From Sphingobacterium sp. UBA4616 (GTDB taxonomy: Bacteria > Bacteroidota > Bacteroidia > Sphingobacteriales > Sphingobacteriaceae), in NCBI GenBank assembly GCA_002386525.1, contig DGIS01000025.1, positions 296,166 to 360,011 of the forward strand: 63,846 bases of DNA, read 5' to 3'. The notes beneath the pieces were generated by a model that did not search any database, had not been told where the DNA came from, and saw only the letters and a list, made by a program, of their open reading frames with translations. Every line of letters starts with the position of its first letter. The stretch's first letter is position 1. Made by a program: the position numbers and the translations under genes. Positions 17,592 to 25,454 of this stretch are shown one piece after another.

Positions 17592-17627
17592 TACATCTAC
17601 CTATGAAAAACATGCCCTTGGGAGGGG
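17559..17627 (-). ncRNA. Candidate small RNA (about 67-69 nt) upstream of ubiX
   Basis: Bounded by a good promoter (TTTC-N20-TACTTTTG ending at 17633) and a strong terminator ending at 17559. The predicted RNA has a 5' hairpin GCCC-CTCCCAA-GGGC whose loop is C-rich (CUCCC), then a linker and the terminator hairpin. No reading frame of note lies inside. I do not recognise an Rfam family. It could equally be an attenuated 5' leader of ubiX. Confidence 0.45.
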
Positions 17628-17632
17628 CTTAA

Positions 17633-17664
17633 CAAAAGTACATCTACTTTTTAATTTACGGAAA
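17633..17664 (-). promoter_or_regulatory. Promoter of the candidate small RNA (TTTC-N20-TACTTTTG)
   Basis: On the minus strand TACTTTTG occupies 17640-17633 and TTTC occupies 17664-17661, with the same 20-base spacing seen at the his, tRNA-Lys, DUF4905 and purH promoters in this window. Confidence 0.5.
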
Positions 17665-17877
17665 TATTATGTGCATTACTACACATTTGTGTATATAAAA
17701 AATCAAAAAACACGCCTTTTGGGCTTTTTCCATCTTAACAAACCTTTCAAAAACAGCTAACCGCTCACTTTTAATTCGGATATGGAGCTTCATAAAATAT
17801 CAATAATCTCTCCCATTAAACATTTATTCTCATGAATAAAGTTTATTTTAGTAAAGAACTTAGACATTAACAAACAC

Positions 17878-18528
17878 ATGAATCTCTCTATTTTAGAACA
17901 ATACATAGAACAAGGAAAAAGCCACGACATAGATCTGTTATTAATTGGAAATCCCGAACTTTTACAGGAAACAACAAGTCATGGGATTTCGCCCCTTCTA
18001 TTAGCTTGCTATTACAACAAACCTCAGATCATACGGGTACTCTTACAACACACCAAGTCCATGACTATACATGAGGCTTGTGCAGCAGGATTAACATCCT
18101 ATCTTGAGGCTATTATTTCGCAGGTACCTTCTGTTATCAATGAATGGTCATCGCAGGGTTTTACGCCATTAACCTTAGCTACATATTTCAACAAAGTAGA
18201 CATTGTACGTCTATTGCTATCCAAACGAGCGAATCCAAACACCGTAACGAAAAATGAACAACTCACTACAGCATTGCATATTGCCGCCGCAAACAACAAT
18301 GAAGAAATCGGGAAATTGCTTATCGATGCGGGCGCTAATGTCAATGCCATTCAGGCCACAGGCGAAACTCCACTCCATTTTGCGGCCCAATATGGTAACA
18401 TCGATTTTATTGTTGCTTTACTTGAAAATGGAGCCGACACAAGAATAATCAATAGTGCCGGATTATCTCCAATGGATCTGGCGTATGAAAAAGGCCATAA
18501 AGAAATTGCAGAAATTTTAAAGAACTAG
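17878..18528 (+). CDS. Ankyrin-repeat protein
   Basis: The 216-residue soluble protein consists almost entirely of about six ankyrin repeats. The best units read GFTPLTLATYFNKVDIVRLL, TALHIAAANNNEEIGKLLI and GETPLHFAAQYGNIDFIVAL, each with the TPLH-x-AA and LL-x-x-GA signatures. There is no signal peptide, so it is probably a cytoplasmic protein-binding scaffold. The binding partner is unknown. Its TAG stop interlocks with the TAG stop of the convergent DUF2851 gene through a shared CTAG. Confidence 0.9.
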   Translation: MNLSILEQYIEQGKSHDIDLLLIGNPELLQETTSHGISPLLLACYYNKPQIIRVLLQHTKSMTIHEACAAGLTSYLEAIISQVPSVINEWSSQGFTPLTLATYFNKVDIVRLLLSKRANPNTVTKNEQLTTALHIAAANNNEEIGKLLIDAGANVNAIQATGETPLHFAAQYGNIDFIVALLENGADTRIINSAGLSPMDLAYEKGHKEIAEILKN

Positions 18529-19808
18529 GTACTTTTTAAGATCTCCATACCGATTCTGCAATGAAGACAACGTTTCCTATCGCAGTAAAACTCCTTCAAC
18601 TGCAACATTCCCTGCGTCTTGCCTGCATCTTTAACATCCCAATCATATTTAGCAAATTGCCGCACGATATTATTTTTTTCAGCAGGAAGCTCCTCCAATA
18701 ACTGTAATGCCTTTTCGATATAGGACTGAATGCCAAAATATTTACCATATGAAAAAAGAAACACAACAACTACATTAATTACCAGAAGATCAACAGTTTC
18801 TTTCCCGATCCACGCACATTTTTTAACTTTTTCTTTTGTACTTAAGGAAAAATGTGATTCCCAAAAATCACCTGAAGGTTCTATTTTGAACAATTTTCTC
18901 GCCGCCTCCAAGCTATCTACGGCCAAAAGCTTTGCCACCCCCAACTCATTCTTACTGAATAAAACAACTAATTGAGCAATACGCCGTTCGGGGAAATTAT
19001 AAGGTCTCATCCTCAACCTCTTCCATACACCAAAAACGATTTCTATCTTGTGAATGTGCTGTTGGTACTTAAATTCGTCGACTAATCGCTTCACATATCC
19101 ACTAGTTGGTCTACCAAGCAATAAACCACTGATACCAAAAAAAATAGCTTCCGTTTTAAATAAGTTTGAACGGTATTTTTTTAGAACATGCAAAGGCAGT
19201 TTTTCGCCGAATTCCTGGAAAGTATCTGCGTTAACTTTTAAACCCATAGATCTACACATCCATATCCAGAAGGTTTTTTCCCAATCAGTATCAAAATGTT
19301 TCAGTATTTCGAAAATCCGCTGAACTTTCATTTCCAAACGCTCAATTGACAAGGTATTCAGCCACATTGATTTTTTAAAAATATTGATAGGCCCAAGCTG
19401 ATATTCGCAGGGAATCCAGCTTTTGGTATTCATCATATCGGCATATTTTTCCAATAGATTTTTATCTACGTAGTCCGAAAGCACTAAAGTAGGAATAGAC
19501 GTTCCATCACTTCGGTAGATAACTTTATCATTTTTCCAAACTACATGTAGGATCACGTTATTGTAAGCAACATCTTCTTGATGAGCATGTCGATCCCAAT
19601 CTGAGGATTGAATATGCATTTCTACATGACCGAACCAATCCTTATCTCCATATCTAATGTGCGACATGAGAAAATCGGGGCCAGAATCTGTATTGTATCG
19701 CCCTACTTGAACAACGGCTAAGGCCCCACCATCAGTGGAATTTAACCCATTTGCACGGAATAGCCGAAGTTTCCAGATAAACTGCATTAAGTTTTCTGTA
19801 ACTAACAT
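18525..19808 (-). CDS. DUF2851-family protein
   Basis: The 427-residue protein opens with MQFIWKLRLF and contains VGRYNTDSGPDFLMSHIRYG and GHVEMHIQSSDWDRHAHQED, a block I associate with the Bacteroidota DUF2851 family. The His/Asp/Glu density there could bind metal and the region resembles a nuclease-like fold, but no activity is established. The C-terminus has two Cys pairs (FYCDRKRCLHCRIG) that may bind zinc. It is a single gene, convergent with the ankyrin gene. Confidence 0.82.
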   Translation of the reverse strand: MLVTENLMQFIWKLRLFRANGLNSTDGGALAVVQVGRYNTDSGPDFLMSHIRYGDKDWFGHVEMHIQSSDWDRHAHQEDVAYNNVILHVVWKNDKVIYRSDGTSIPTLVLSDYVDKNLLEKYADMMNTKSWIPCEYQLGPINIFKKSMWLNTLSIERLEMKVQRIFEILKHFDTDWEKTFWIWMCRSMGLKVNADTFQEFGEKLPLHVLKKYRSNLFKTEAIFFGISGLLLGRPTSGYVKRLVDEFKYQQHIHKIEIVFGVWKRLRMRPYNFPERRIAQLVVLFSKNELGVAKLLAVDSLEAARKLFKIEPSGDFWESHFSLSTKEKVKKCAWIGKETVDLLVINVVVVFLFSYGKYFGIQSYIEKALQLLEELPAEKNNIVRQFAKYDWDVKDAGKTQGMLQLKEFYCDRKRCLHCRIGMEILKST

Positions 19809-19869
19809 AATTGTAATTTAAGAATTAAACTAACCGGCTATGGCTTATAATTCCCTAAATATACAAAAA

Positions 19870-20916
19870 TTACTGTTTCTTATAGATCTTTAAAATATCA
19901 TTGGAAACTAATTTACTTTCTAGTAATTGCCCCTTGAATAGAGGAGCCTTAATCCCGCTCAATAAATTCGCCTCAGACTCAAAGACTCTTGCCTCATCCC
20001 ACAGGTTCGCATCTATAAACATCTGCAAGGTCGCACGCCCGCCTTCTATGATTATAGACTGAACATCCATTAAATAAAGTTGATAAAGGATATTTTGCGG
20101 TAGATATAATCCATAATTTTCAAGCTCAATATACTTAACATTTGCTGTCCACTCTGTCTTTTTAGCATTAAACACAATAGTATCGGCCTGATCATCGAGA
20201 ATAGTGGCATCCATCGGAATGGCAAGGTCTCTGTCTAAAAGAATACGCAATGGATTTTTACCCTTCCACTTTCTTACGGTCAGACTGGGATTATCCACAA
20301 TTGCAGTATTTGTACCAACCAAGATAGCATCCTCTTCTGCTCTCCAACGATGAACGAGCTGTTGGCTTGCAGCATTACTGATCCAAACCTGCTTATTTTT
20401 TTTTCCTATAAAACCATCCCTAGTTTGCGCCCATTTTAAAATAACATACGGGCGGTATTGACCAATACGGGTAAAAAAACGGCGGTTGAGCCAAATGGAC
20501 TCTTTTTCGAGCAGACCAATTTCAACTTCAATACCAGCTTCTCGCAGTATCTGCGCTCCTCTACCATTGACTTTTCCGAAGGGATCCAAACATGCTATAA
20601 AAACTTTCAAAGGTTTTAGCTCAGCAATCATATTGGCACAGGGAGGTGTCTTCCCATAATGCGCGCAAGGCTCGAGGCTGACATAAAAATTACTTCCTTC
20701 GATAAGCTCCTTTGCTTTTTCACCGTACCTTTGCATAACCTGCTGTACAGCATTGACTTCAGCATGCGCTCCACCGTAAGGAGATGTATACCCTTCACCG
20801 ATAATTTTACCATTAAAAACGATGACAGCGCCAACCATTGGGTTGGGACTTACTGAACCTGCACCGATTTGGGCTAGTTCCAAACAACGCTGCATATATT
20901 GGCTGTGCATATCCAT
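19870..20916 (-). CDS. ribD: Bifunctional riboflavin deaminase/reductase (RibD)
   Basis: RibD performs two steps of riboflavin synthesis: deamination of the pyrimidine and reduction of its ribosyl side chain. The N-terminal deaminase domain (about 1-145) has the zinc motif HAEVNAV and PCAHYGKTPPC. The C-terminal reductase domain begins near YVILKWAQTRDGFIG and contains ILVGTNTAIVDNPSLTVR and IIIEGGRATLQMF. The 348-residue length is normal. It is transcribed away from prmC with only 34 bp between the two ATGs, and a -7 box lies 5 bases before its ATG. Confidence 0.95.
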   Translation of the reverse strand: MDMHSQYMQRCLELAQIGAGSVSPNPMVGAVIVFNGKIIGEGYTSPYGGAHAEVNAVQQVMQRYGEKAKELIEGSNFYVSLEPCAHYGKTPPCANMIAELKPLKVFIACLDPFGKVNGRGAQILREAGIEVEIGLLEKESIWLNRRFFTRIGQYRPYVILKWAQTRDGFIGKKNKQVWISNAASQQLVHRWRAEEDAILVGTNTAIVDNPSLTVRKWKGKNPLRILLDRDLAIPMDATILDDQADTIVFNAKKTEWTANVKYIELENYGLYLPQNILYQLYLMDVQSIIIEGGRATLQMFIDANLWDEARVFESEANLLSGIKAPLFKGQLLESKLVSNDILKIYKKQ

Positions 20917-20921
20917 AGATA

Positions 20922-20929
20922 CAAATCTA
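20922..20929 (-). promoter_or_regulatory. -7 box for ribD, 5 bases from its ATG
   Basis: TAGATTTG on the minus strand matches TAnnTTTG and ends 5 bases before the ribD start. This would give a leaderless or nearly leaderless mRNA. Confidence 0.5.
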
Positions 20930-20938
20930 TGAAAATCG

Positions 20939-20946
20939 TACCTTTG
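20939..20946 (+). promoter_or_regulatory. -7 box for prmC, 4 bases from its ATG
   Basis: TACCTTTG matches TAnnTTTG and ends 4 bases before the prmC ATG at 20951, again implying a leaderless transcript. It lies 9 bases from the ribD -7 box on the other strand. Confidence 0.5.
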
Positions 20947-20950
20947 CTGA

Positions 20951-21811
20951 ATGAAAATACTTCAAGATTTCGAATTATTATTTCAACAAGAGCTTCATAA
21001 GTTATACGATAATGATGAAATAAAAGCAATATTCTTAGTCGTTATTGCTGAAAAATTAGGGTTAAATACCGCTAATTATCAGTTGAGCAAAAAAGATCCT
21101 GTAGATGATAAGAATAGCGCTGAAATACTTAGCATTCTTCGGGATTTAAAAAAGCATAAACCTATACAGTATATACTCAACAAAGCAGATTTTTATGGTG
21201 AAGTTTTTCAAGTCAACGAATCAGTTTTAATTCCTCGACAGGAAACTGAGGAGCTTGTTGATCTGATTATTAAGAACCACAAATTTTCTCAAAACCTCAA
21301 TATTATTGATATAGGAACTGGTTCTGGCTGCATTCCAATCACTTTATCAAAACATCTCACGAATGCTAGAGTAACAACGATAGACATCTCAAAAGAAGCG
21401 ATAAAAACCGCGCAGGAAAATGCTAATATCTTAAAAACTGCAGTTCAATTTATCAACGCAGATATCTTTGAGTGGGAATATATATTCTCCAATCAACACT
21501 ATCATATCATTGTATCCAATCCGCCATATATTACTCCTGGAGAAAAAAAATATATGAATGAAAATGTATTGGCTTATGAACCCGAGCTAGCGCTATTCAT
21601 TGAAGAAAGCACTCCATTGATTTTTTATGACGTTATTTCATCCTTTGCCCTTAAACATTTAGCTCCAGATGGAGATCTATATTTTGAGATCAATCAGTAT
21701 CTGGGTGCAGAAATGAAAGATCTTATGATCAAAAAAGGATTTGAACAAGTCAAATTGATCAAAGATATCAATGGAGCAGACCGAATAATCCATGCAAAAA
21801 AAGCATGGTAA
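20951..21811 (+). CDS. prmC: Peptide chain release factor N5-glutamine methyltransferase (PrmC)
   Basis: PrmC methylates the Gln of the GGQ motif in release factors RF1 and RF2 using SAM. The 286-residue length is standard. An N-terminal helical domain (about 1-85) precedes a Rossmann methyltransferase domain with IIDIGTGSGCIPITLSK (SAM loop), VTTIDISKEAI and the signature NPPYI in VSNPPYITPGE, which binds the Gln side chain. It is divergent from ribD and precedes tRNA-Lys. Confidence 0.95.
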   Translation: MKILQDFELLFQQELHKLYDNDEIKAIFLVVIAEKLGLNTANYQLSKKDPVDDKNSAEILSILRDLKKHKPIQYILNKADFYGEVFQVNESVLIPRQETEELVDLIIKNHKFSQNLNIIDIGTGSGCIPITLSKHLTNARVTTIDISKEAIKTAQENANILKTAVQFINADIFEWEYIFSNQHYHIIVSNPPYITPGEKKYMNENVLAYEPELALFIEESTPLIFYDVISSFALKHLAPDGDLYFEINQYLGAEMKDLMIKKGFEQVKLIKDINGADRIIHAKKAW

Positions 21812-21873
21812 AAAAATAATCCTTTTATTTATTAAGCAGTTAAGTTGTTTCAATCAAAATTCACAACCAATTA

Positions 21874-21905
21874 TTTGGCATATATCAAAAGAAATTCTAC
21901 CTTTG
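21874..21905 (+). promoter_or_regulatory. Promoter of tRNA-Lys (TTTG-N20-TACCTTTG)
   Basis: TTTG at 21874-21877, a 20-base spacer and TACCTTTG at 21898-21905 match both Bacteroidota elements. Transcription would start near 21912, about 16 bases before the tRNA. Confidence 0.75.
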
Positions 21906-21927
21906 CATCACTTTCAAAAACAGAAAG

Positions 21928-22000
21928 GATTCCGTAGCTCAGCTGGTAGAGCAATACACTTTTAATGTATGGGTCCTGGGTTCGAATCCCAGCGGGATCA
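21928..22000 (+). tRNA. tRNA-Lys(UUU)
   Basis: A 73-base cloverleaf: acceptor stem GATTCCG / CGGGATC with one T-G pair, D arm TAGCTCAGCTGGTAGAGC, anticodon stem ATACA / TGTAT with loop CTTTTAA (anticodon TTT at 21961-21963), T arm CTGGGTTCGAATCCCAG and discriminator A at 22000. The CCA end is not encoded. Confidence 0.97.
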
Positions 22001-22003
22001 CAA

Positions 22004-22039
22004 AAGAAAAGCTAATCGCAAGATTAGCTTTTCTTGTTT
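22004..22039 (+). terminator. Intrinsic terminator after tRNA-Lys
   Basis: A 14-bp perfect stem (22004-22017 with 22022-22035; GCTAATC / GATTAGC core) with loop GCAA, followed by GTTT, directly behind the tRNA. Confidence 0.88.
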
Positions 22040-22280
22040 AACACTCCCCTACATTCCGCAAACTGATTCGTCAAAATGAAAAGCTAAAAAAACAAACTTC
22101 TCGTTCATAATGGTTTTCTTGATCTTCATTTGAAAACATCTTTTTTATCTTATCTTTATAATTTCAAAATTTTACGGGCTTAAACATTAAAGATAGCAAC
22201 CGATAATTCAACAATAATTCTAGTTATATTTTACCCTAGTGAATCTAGGATATTGTAATCAATGAAAGAAGATCGAGCAC

Positions 22281-23318
22281 ATGAAGAGATTTACGTTAAA
22301 AGAGATTGGCCAACAGTTAAACTTATCTCCGGGCACTATTTCTAAAGCACTCAACGATAGCCATGAAATAAGTGCAGAAACAAAAAAAATAATTTTAGAT
22401 TTTACGAAGAAAATCAATTATATACCAAATTTCTCTGCCAAAAGCTTAAAGACAGGACGCTCAAATACTTTGGCCATCATTGTTCCATTTATTTCAAGCT
22501 CATTTTTCTTCGATTTCTATGAAGAGATCTCTCTTATTCTGTCGCAGACGAATTATAAACTCATCCTTTTACAGACCTTTAACGATGAGAAAAAAGAAAA
22601 AGAAGCACTAGAACTCTGCATACAAAGCAGTATTGAAGGAATAATCATTTCCCCTGTAAAAAATGATTCCAGCTTATCGCTCCTGTTCTATATAATGGAT
22701 CAGATTTGCCCTGTTATTATTTTCGACCGAATAAACCATCAGCTTGACACTTTCAAAATCGGAATTCAAAACAATAAGGTGATCTATCAGGCAACGGAAG
22801 AAATGATCAAAAACAGAAGGGAAAATATCATTCTTTTATTATGTAAGGATATCGGCGGAAATGTAAGCAGAATAAAAGGATATAAAGATGCGCTCTTTAA
22901 TGCCTCTATACCCTTCAAAAAAGAGAATATGATAGAAATATCCTACTCTAGCCCTAAAGACAATATCGATGATGAGTTAGAACGCAAAATAAGTGACTTA
23001 TTAAATCGCCAGATACCACCCAACGCGCTCCTGTCGACAACCGACACCTTGTCATTAAAAGTGTTGCATATACTAAACAAATTGAAGGTAAAAATTCCTG
23101 ATGACATGAACTTAATAGGATTCAGCAATACCCCTTTTGCCAACAGTCTTAACCCTTCCTTGACAACAATCACTCAGCCAACAAAGCTTATGGCGGAAAA
23201 ATCAGTAGAACTCCTATTAGAGATGTTAAAGAAAAGAAACAAAAAGAATTATTTCGAATTCGAGACGTATTTTTTGGACTGTAGCATTGAGCACCGAAAA
23301 TCGACATCACCCATTTAA
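22281..23318 (+). CDS. LacI-family transcriptional regulator
   Basis: The 345-residue protein has an N-terminal LacI helix-turn-helix (FTLKEIGQQLNLSPGTISKA) with hinge helix NFSAKSLKTGRSNTLAIIVP, and a periplasmic-binding-protein-like effector domain (about 60-340) with PVIIFDRINH and a C-terminal LTTITQPTKLMAEKSVELLL. Regulators of this type usually sense a sugar. No sugar catabolic or transport gene is adjacent, so its target is elsewhere or is its own promoter. It ends at its own terminator. Confidence 0.93.
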   Translation: MKRFTLKEIGQQLNLSPGTISKALNDSHEISAETKKIILDFTKKINYIPNFSAKSLKTGRSNTLAIIVPFISSSFFFDFYEEISLILSQTNYKLILLQTFNDEKKEKEALELCIQSSIEGIIISPVKNDSSLSLLFYIMDQICPVIIFDRINHQLDTFKIGIQNNKVIYQATEEMIKNRRENIILLLCKDIGGNVSRIKGYKDALFNASIPFKKENMIEISYSSPKDNIDDELERKISDLLNRQIPPNALLSTTDTLSLKVLHILNKLKVKIPDDMNLIGFSNTPFANSLNPSLTTITQPTKLMAEKSVELLLEMLKKRNKKNYFEFETYFLDCSIEHRKSTSPI

Positions 23319-23320
23319 TA

Positions 23321-23358
23321 GAAAAGGAACAAGTTCCGTACAGAATTTGTTCCTTTTC
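23321..23358. terminator. Terminator between lacI-type gene and DUF2807-like gene
   Basis: A 12-bp inverted repeat (23321-23332 with 23347-23358; AAAAGGAACAA / TTGTTCCTTTT) with A and T tracts, placed between convergent genes. It can act in both directions. Confidence 0.82.
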
Positions 23359-23417
23359 GGCGCATTCAGTCGATATGATATGTTTGGTAGCCAATAGCTG
23401 TATTTCGCAAAAAAAAC

Positions 23418-24263
23418 TTATTTAATCAAGGTTCGCAATACATGTATAGGTAAATCTATCTTAGTATCATTAGATAAACTTCCATTCAATGTACCCCATT
23501 GCAAACTATCTAATCGAACAGATGACTTCCCTTCTGTTTTAATCTTTAGAAGGTCAACCTTAGCATTAGCCCCTTTACCATTGAAATATACCTCTGAATT
23601 GTTGGCAACGATATCTGCACTTTGATAATTAACACGTGGCAACCCCAAAACAGTATTCGTAGTGTTAACATATAAATGGCCCACAACAGCATTTCCCCGC
23701 GCATCTGCTCCACCGAGATCTTCAATAAAAGAATTTGTCAGACTCAAATTCAACGTATTTATAACAGATTTATCAGAAACGTTAAGCACCTTAACACTAT
23801 CGCCTATAACGGTCAATTCATGCAGCTTGGCAGACAGCTCACTAACACCCACATTTTTTAATTTCAACAGTTTAAGATCAGGTGAAAAAATATAAATTGA
23901 CTTATATCCACCCTCACCTCCCGGCAAAAGATTTAAGGTAAGACTTCCCGATTGATCAACATTCGCTTTCACAAAATCAGCTTGACTCTTATTAACTTTA
24001 ACCGCAAACTTATCACTTTTCACCCAGTACAACCCAACATCACTAGCATTGTCTCCTACGATAAAAAGCTTATCAAAGGAAGTCAGCGTGAACGATCGGA
24101 AATAAACATCCTTACCACCTGGATTAGACACTTCGTGTTCAATATCAGCATTATATTGTTTTGCATCCACTCGATTTATACGAAAAAGGTAGGATGCGAC
24201 AAGCATCGGAATTGCGAATAAGCCTATTGCTAATCCCATTGTTATTTTTGCACTTAGTTTCAT
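23418..24263 (-). CDS. Exported or anchored DUF2807-like (GIN-domain) protein
   Basis: The 281-residue protein has an N-terminal membrane segment (MGLAIGLFAIPMLVASYLF) and then a repetitive beta-strand pattern of alternating hydrophobic residues (LTLNLLPGG, LKLKNVGVSEL, VLNVSDKSVINTLNLSL, VDLLKIKTEGKSSVRLDSL). This resembles the beta-helix of DUF2807 'head' proteins, common in Bacteroidota. The role is unknown. Its ATG overlaps the GntR-gene stop by 4 bp, so it is part of the ABC-transporter operon and presumably a surface or periplasmic accessory. Confidence 0.68.
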   Translation of the reverse strand: MKLSAKITMGLAIGLFAIPMLVASYLFRINRVDAKQYNADIEHEVSNPGGKDVYFRSFTLTSFDKLFIVGDNASDVGLYWVKSDKFAVKVNKSQADFVKANVDQSGSLTLNLLPGGEGGYKSIYIFSPDLKLLKLKNVGVSELSAKLHELTVIGDSVKVLNVSDKSVINTLNLSLTNSFIEDLGGADARGNAVVGHLYVNTTNTVLGLPRVNYQSADIVANNSEVYFNGKGANAKVDLLKIKTEGKSSVRLDSLQWGTLNGSLSNDTKIDLPIHVLRTLIK

Positions 24264-24643
24264 GATTCATTTTGGTTAAAATTCTGACTAATAAATTGTT
24301 TATAACGCTTCTCTAGTTCATCCAGGCCAATTTCCAATAAATAAATATTACGGAAAAACAGCGGAAGATCTTCCTCTAGAAAAATCCCCTTTCTATACAA
24401 CTTCACATTTTTCACCGATTCTTGCGTCAGAAAAAAGCCAATTCCACGTTTATTTGCTATAATTTCTCTCTGCTGCAGCATATCATAGGTTCGCATCACC
24501 GTATTGGGATTAACCTCCATTTGAACCGCCAACTCCCTTACAGAAGGAAGCTTTTCATCAACCTTCCAGGTTGCTAGCAAAATATGGTCACATACATATT
24601 CAGCAATCTGAAGGTAAATAGCTTTATTTGCATTGAATTCCAT
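24260..24643 (-). CDS. GntR-family regulator, YtrA/YhcF type
   Basis: The 127-residue protein is a short GntR regulator: a winged helix (YLQIAEYVCDHILLATWKVDEKLPSVRELA..EVNPNTVMRTYDMLQQREII) with a short helical C-terminal tail instead of an effector domain. YtrA-type regulators repress the ABC genes they are encoded with and respond to envelope stress or peptide antibiotics. Here it sits just downstream of the permease (1-bp gap) and overlaps the next gene by 4 bp, consistent with autoregulation of this operon. Confidence 0.88.
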   Translation of the reverse strand: MEFNANKAIYLQIAEYVCDHILLATWKVDEKLPSVRELAVQMEVNPNTVMRTYDMLQQREIIANKRGIGFFLTQESVKNVKLYRKGIFLEEDLPLFFRNIYLLEIGLDELEKRYKQFISQNFNQNES

Positions 24644-24644
24644 A

Positions 24645-25454
24645 TTAAATCTCCTTTTCCTTTAATCTTAAAAAAGCAACGCACCATAATACCAATGTAA
24701 GGAATAACGCTCCAGCGCCGATCAGCGCAAAAATGTGATTTGAATCAGACCAATAATTATTGCCCATTACCCCGACTGTATCTTGGGTTTGCATTTTTAT
24801 CAGATAAACAAAAAAACATATCCAAACAACGCAGTAAATCACTACGGAAATAGCTGTCTTTACATATTGATAGTTTTGAAAGACAATCCCGCCGAGCAAG
24901 AAAATAGCATTCAGAAGAATCGGCGCGAAATAAAAATAGTATGCCGAATGCGGATACTGAACCTTATAAAAGTATTGCCAAAGATCTATACTGCCCGCTT
25001 TTCCTGTGGACGCCGTTTGATTTAAAACCATCGAACCAAAACCCTTCAAATATGCTACAAATGCCAAGTCAATCAAGTAAAATACCAACAAATAAGAACC
25101 AATACTTACTACAACGGTATAGAATAGGCTAACCAGAAATTTTTCCAACTGTGAGGCTGGAATCATTAATTCAAAAATAGCACGTGTCTTCTTGCCTAGA
25201 TCGGCAAAATAGCTGCTAGAAACAACTGTTACAAAGAATAGTCCCAAGATACAAAATAACGGGGTCCTGAAATTTAGCAGCGAGTAAGCAGTTTGATTTT
25301 TCATCCCGTCATAATTCGAAGCAAAGTTAACCGCGTAAAAGCCAAAAATCACACCTGCAATAATTCCTATTGACATTAGGTAAATTCTTCCAAAACCAAT
25401 CCACTGTCTTCGAATCAGTCCTAAAAATCGCGTAGAATTAAAAATGTTTGACAT
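24645..25454 (-). CDS. ABC transporter permease of the Ytr-like operon
   Basis: The protein has about 269 residues from ATG 25454 (MSNIFNSTRFLGLIRRQW); a longer reading to 25508 is less likely. It has six hydrophobic segments, including IYLMSIGIIAGVIFGFYAVN, LFCILGLFFVTVVSSSYF and the C-terminal IFALIGAGALFLTLVLWCVAFL. It is the membrane partner of the ATPase gene, whose 3' end overlaps its start by about 17 bp. Substrate unknown; homologous operons are tied to antibiotic or stress resistance. Confidence 0.82.
   Translation of the reverse strand: MSNIFNSTRFLGLIRRQWIGFGRIYLMSIGIIAGVIFGFYAVNFASNYDGMKNQTAYSLLNFRTPLFCILGLFFVTVVSSSYFADLGKKTRAIFELMIPASQLEKFLVSLFYTVVVSIGSYLLVFYLIDLAFVAYLKGFGSMVLNQTASTGKAGSIDLWQYFYKVQYPHSAYYFYFAPILLNAIFLLGGIVFQNYQYVKTAISVVIYCVVWICFFVYLIKMQTQDTVGVMGNNYWSDSNHIFALIGAGALFLTLVLWCVAFLRLKEKEI

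Noticed and set aside
17600..17627. A nine-codon plus-strand frame (MKNMPLGGA) as a leader peptide for the ankyrin gene
   Set aside because: No promoter of the local type precedes it on the plus strand, no run of one amino acid is present, and the opposite strand has a better promoter and terminator.
17633..17654. AAAAGTA / TACTTTT hairpin as a plus-strand terminator
   Set aside because: The stem is short and A/T only, and half of it is the minus-strand -7 box, which explains the sequence better.
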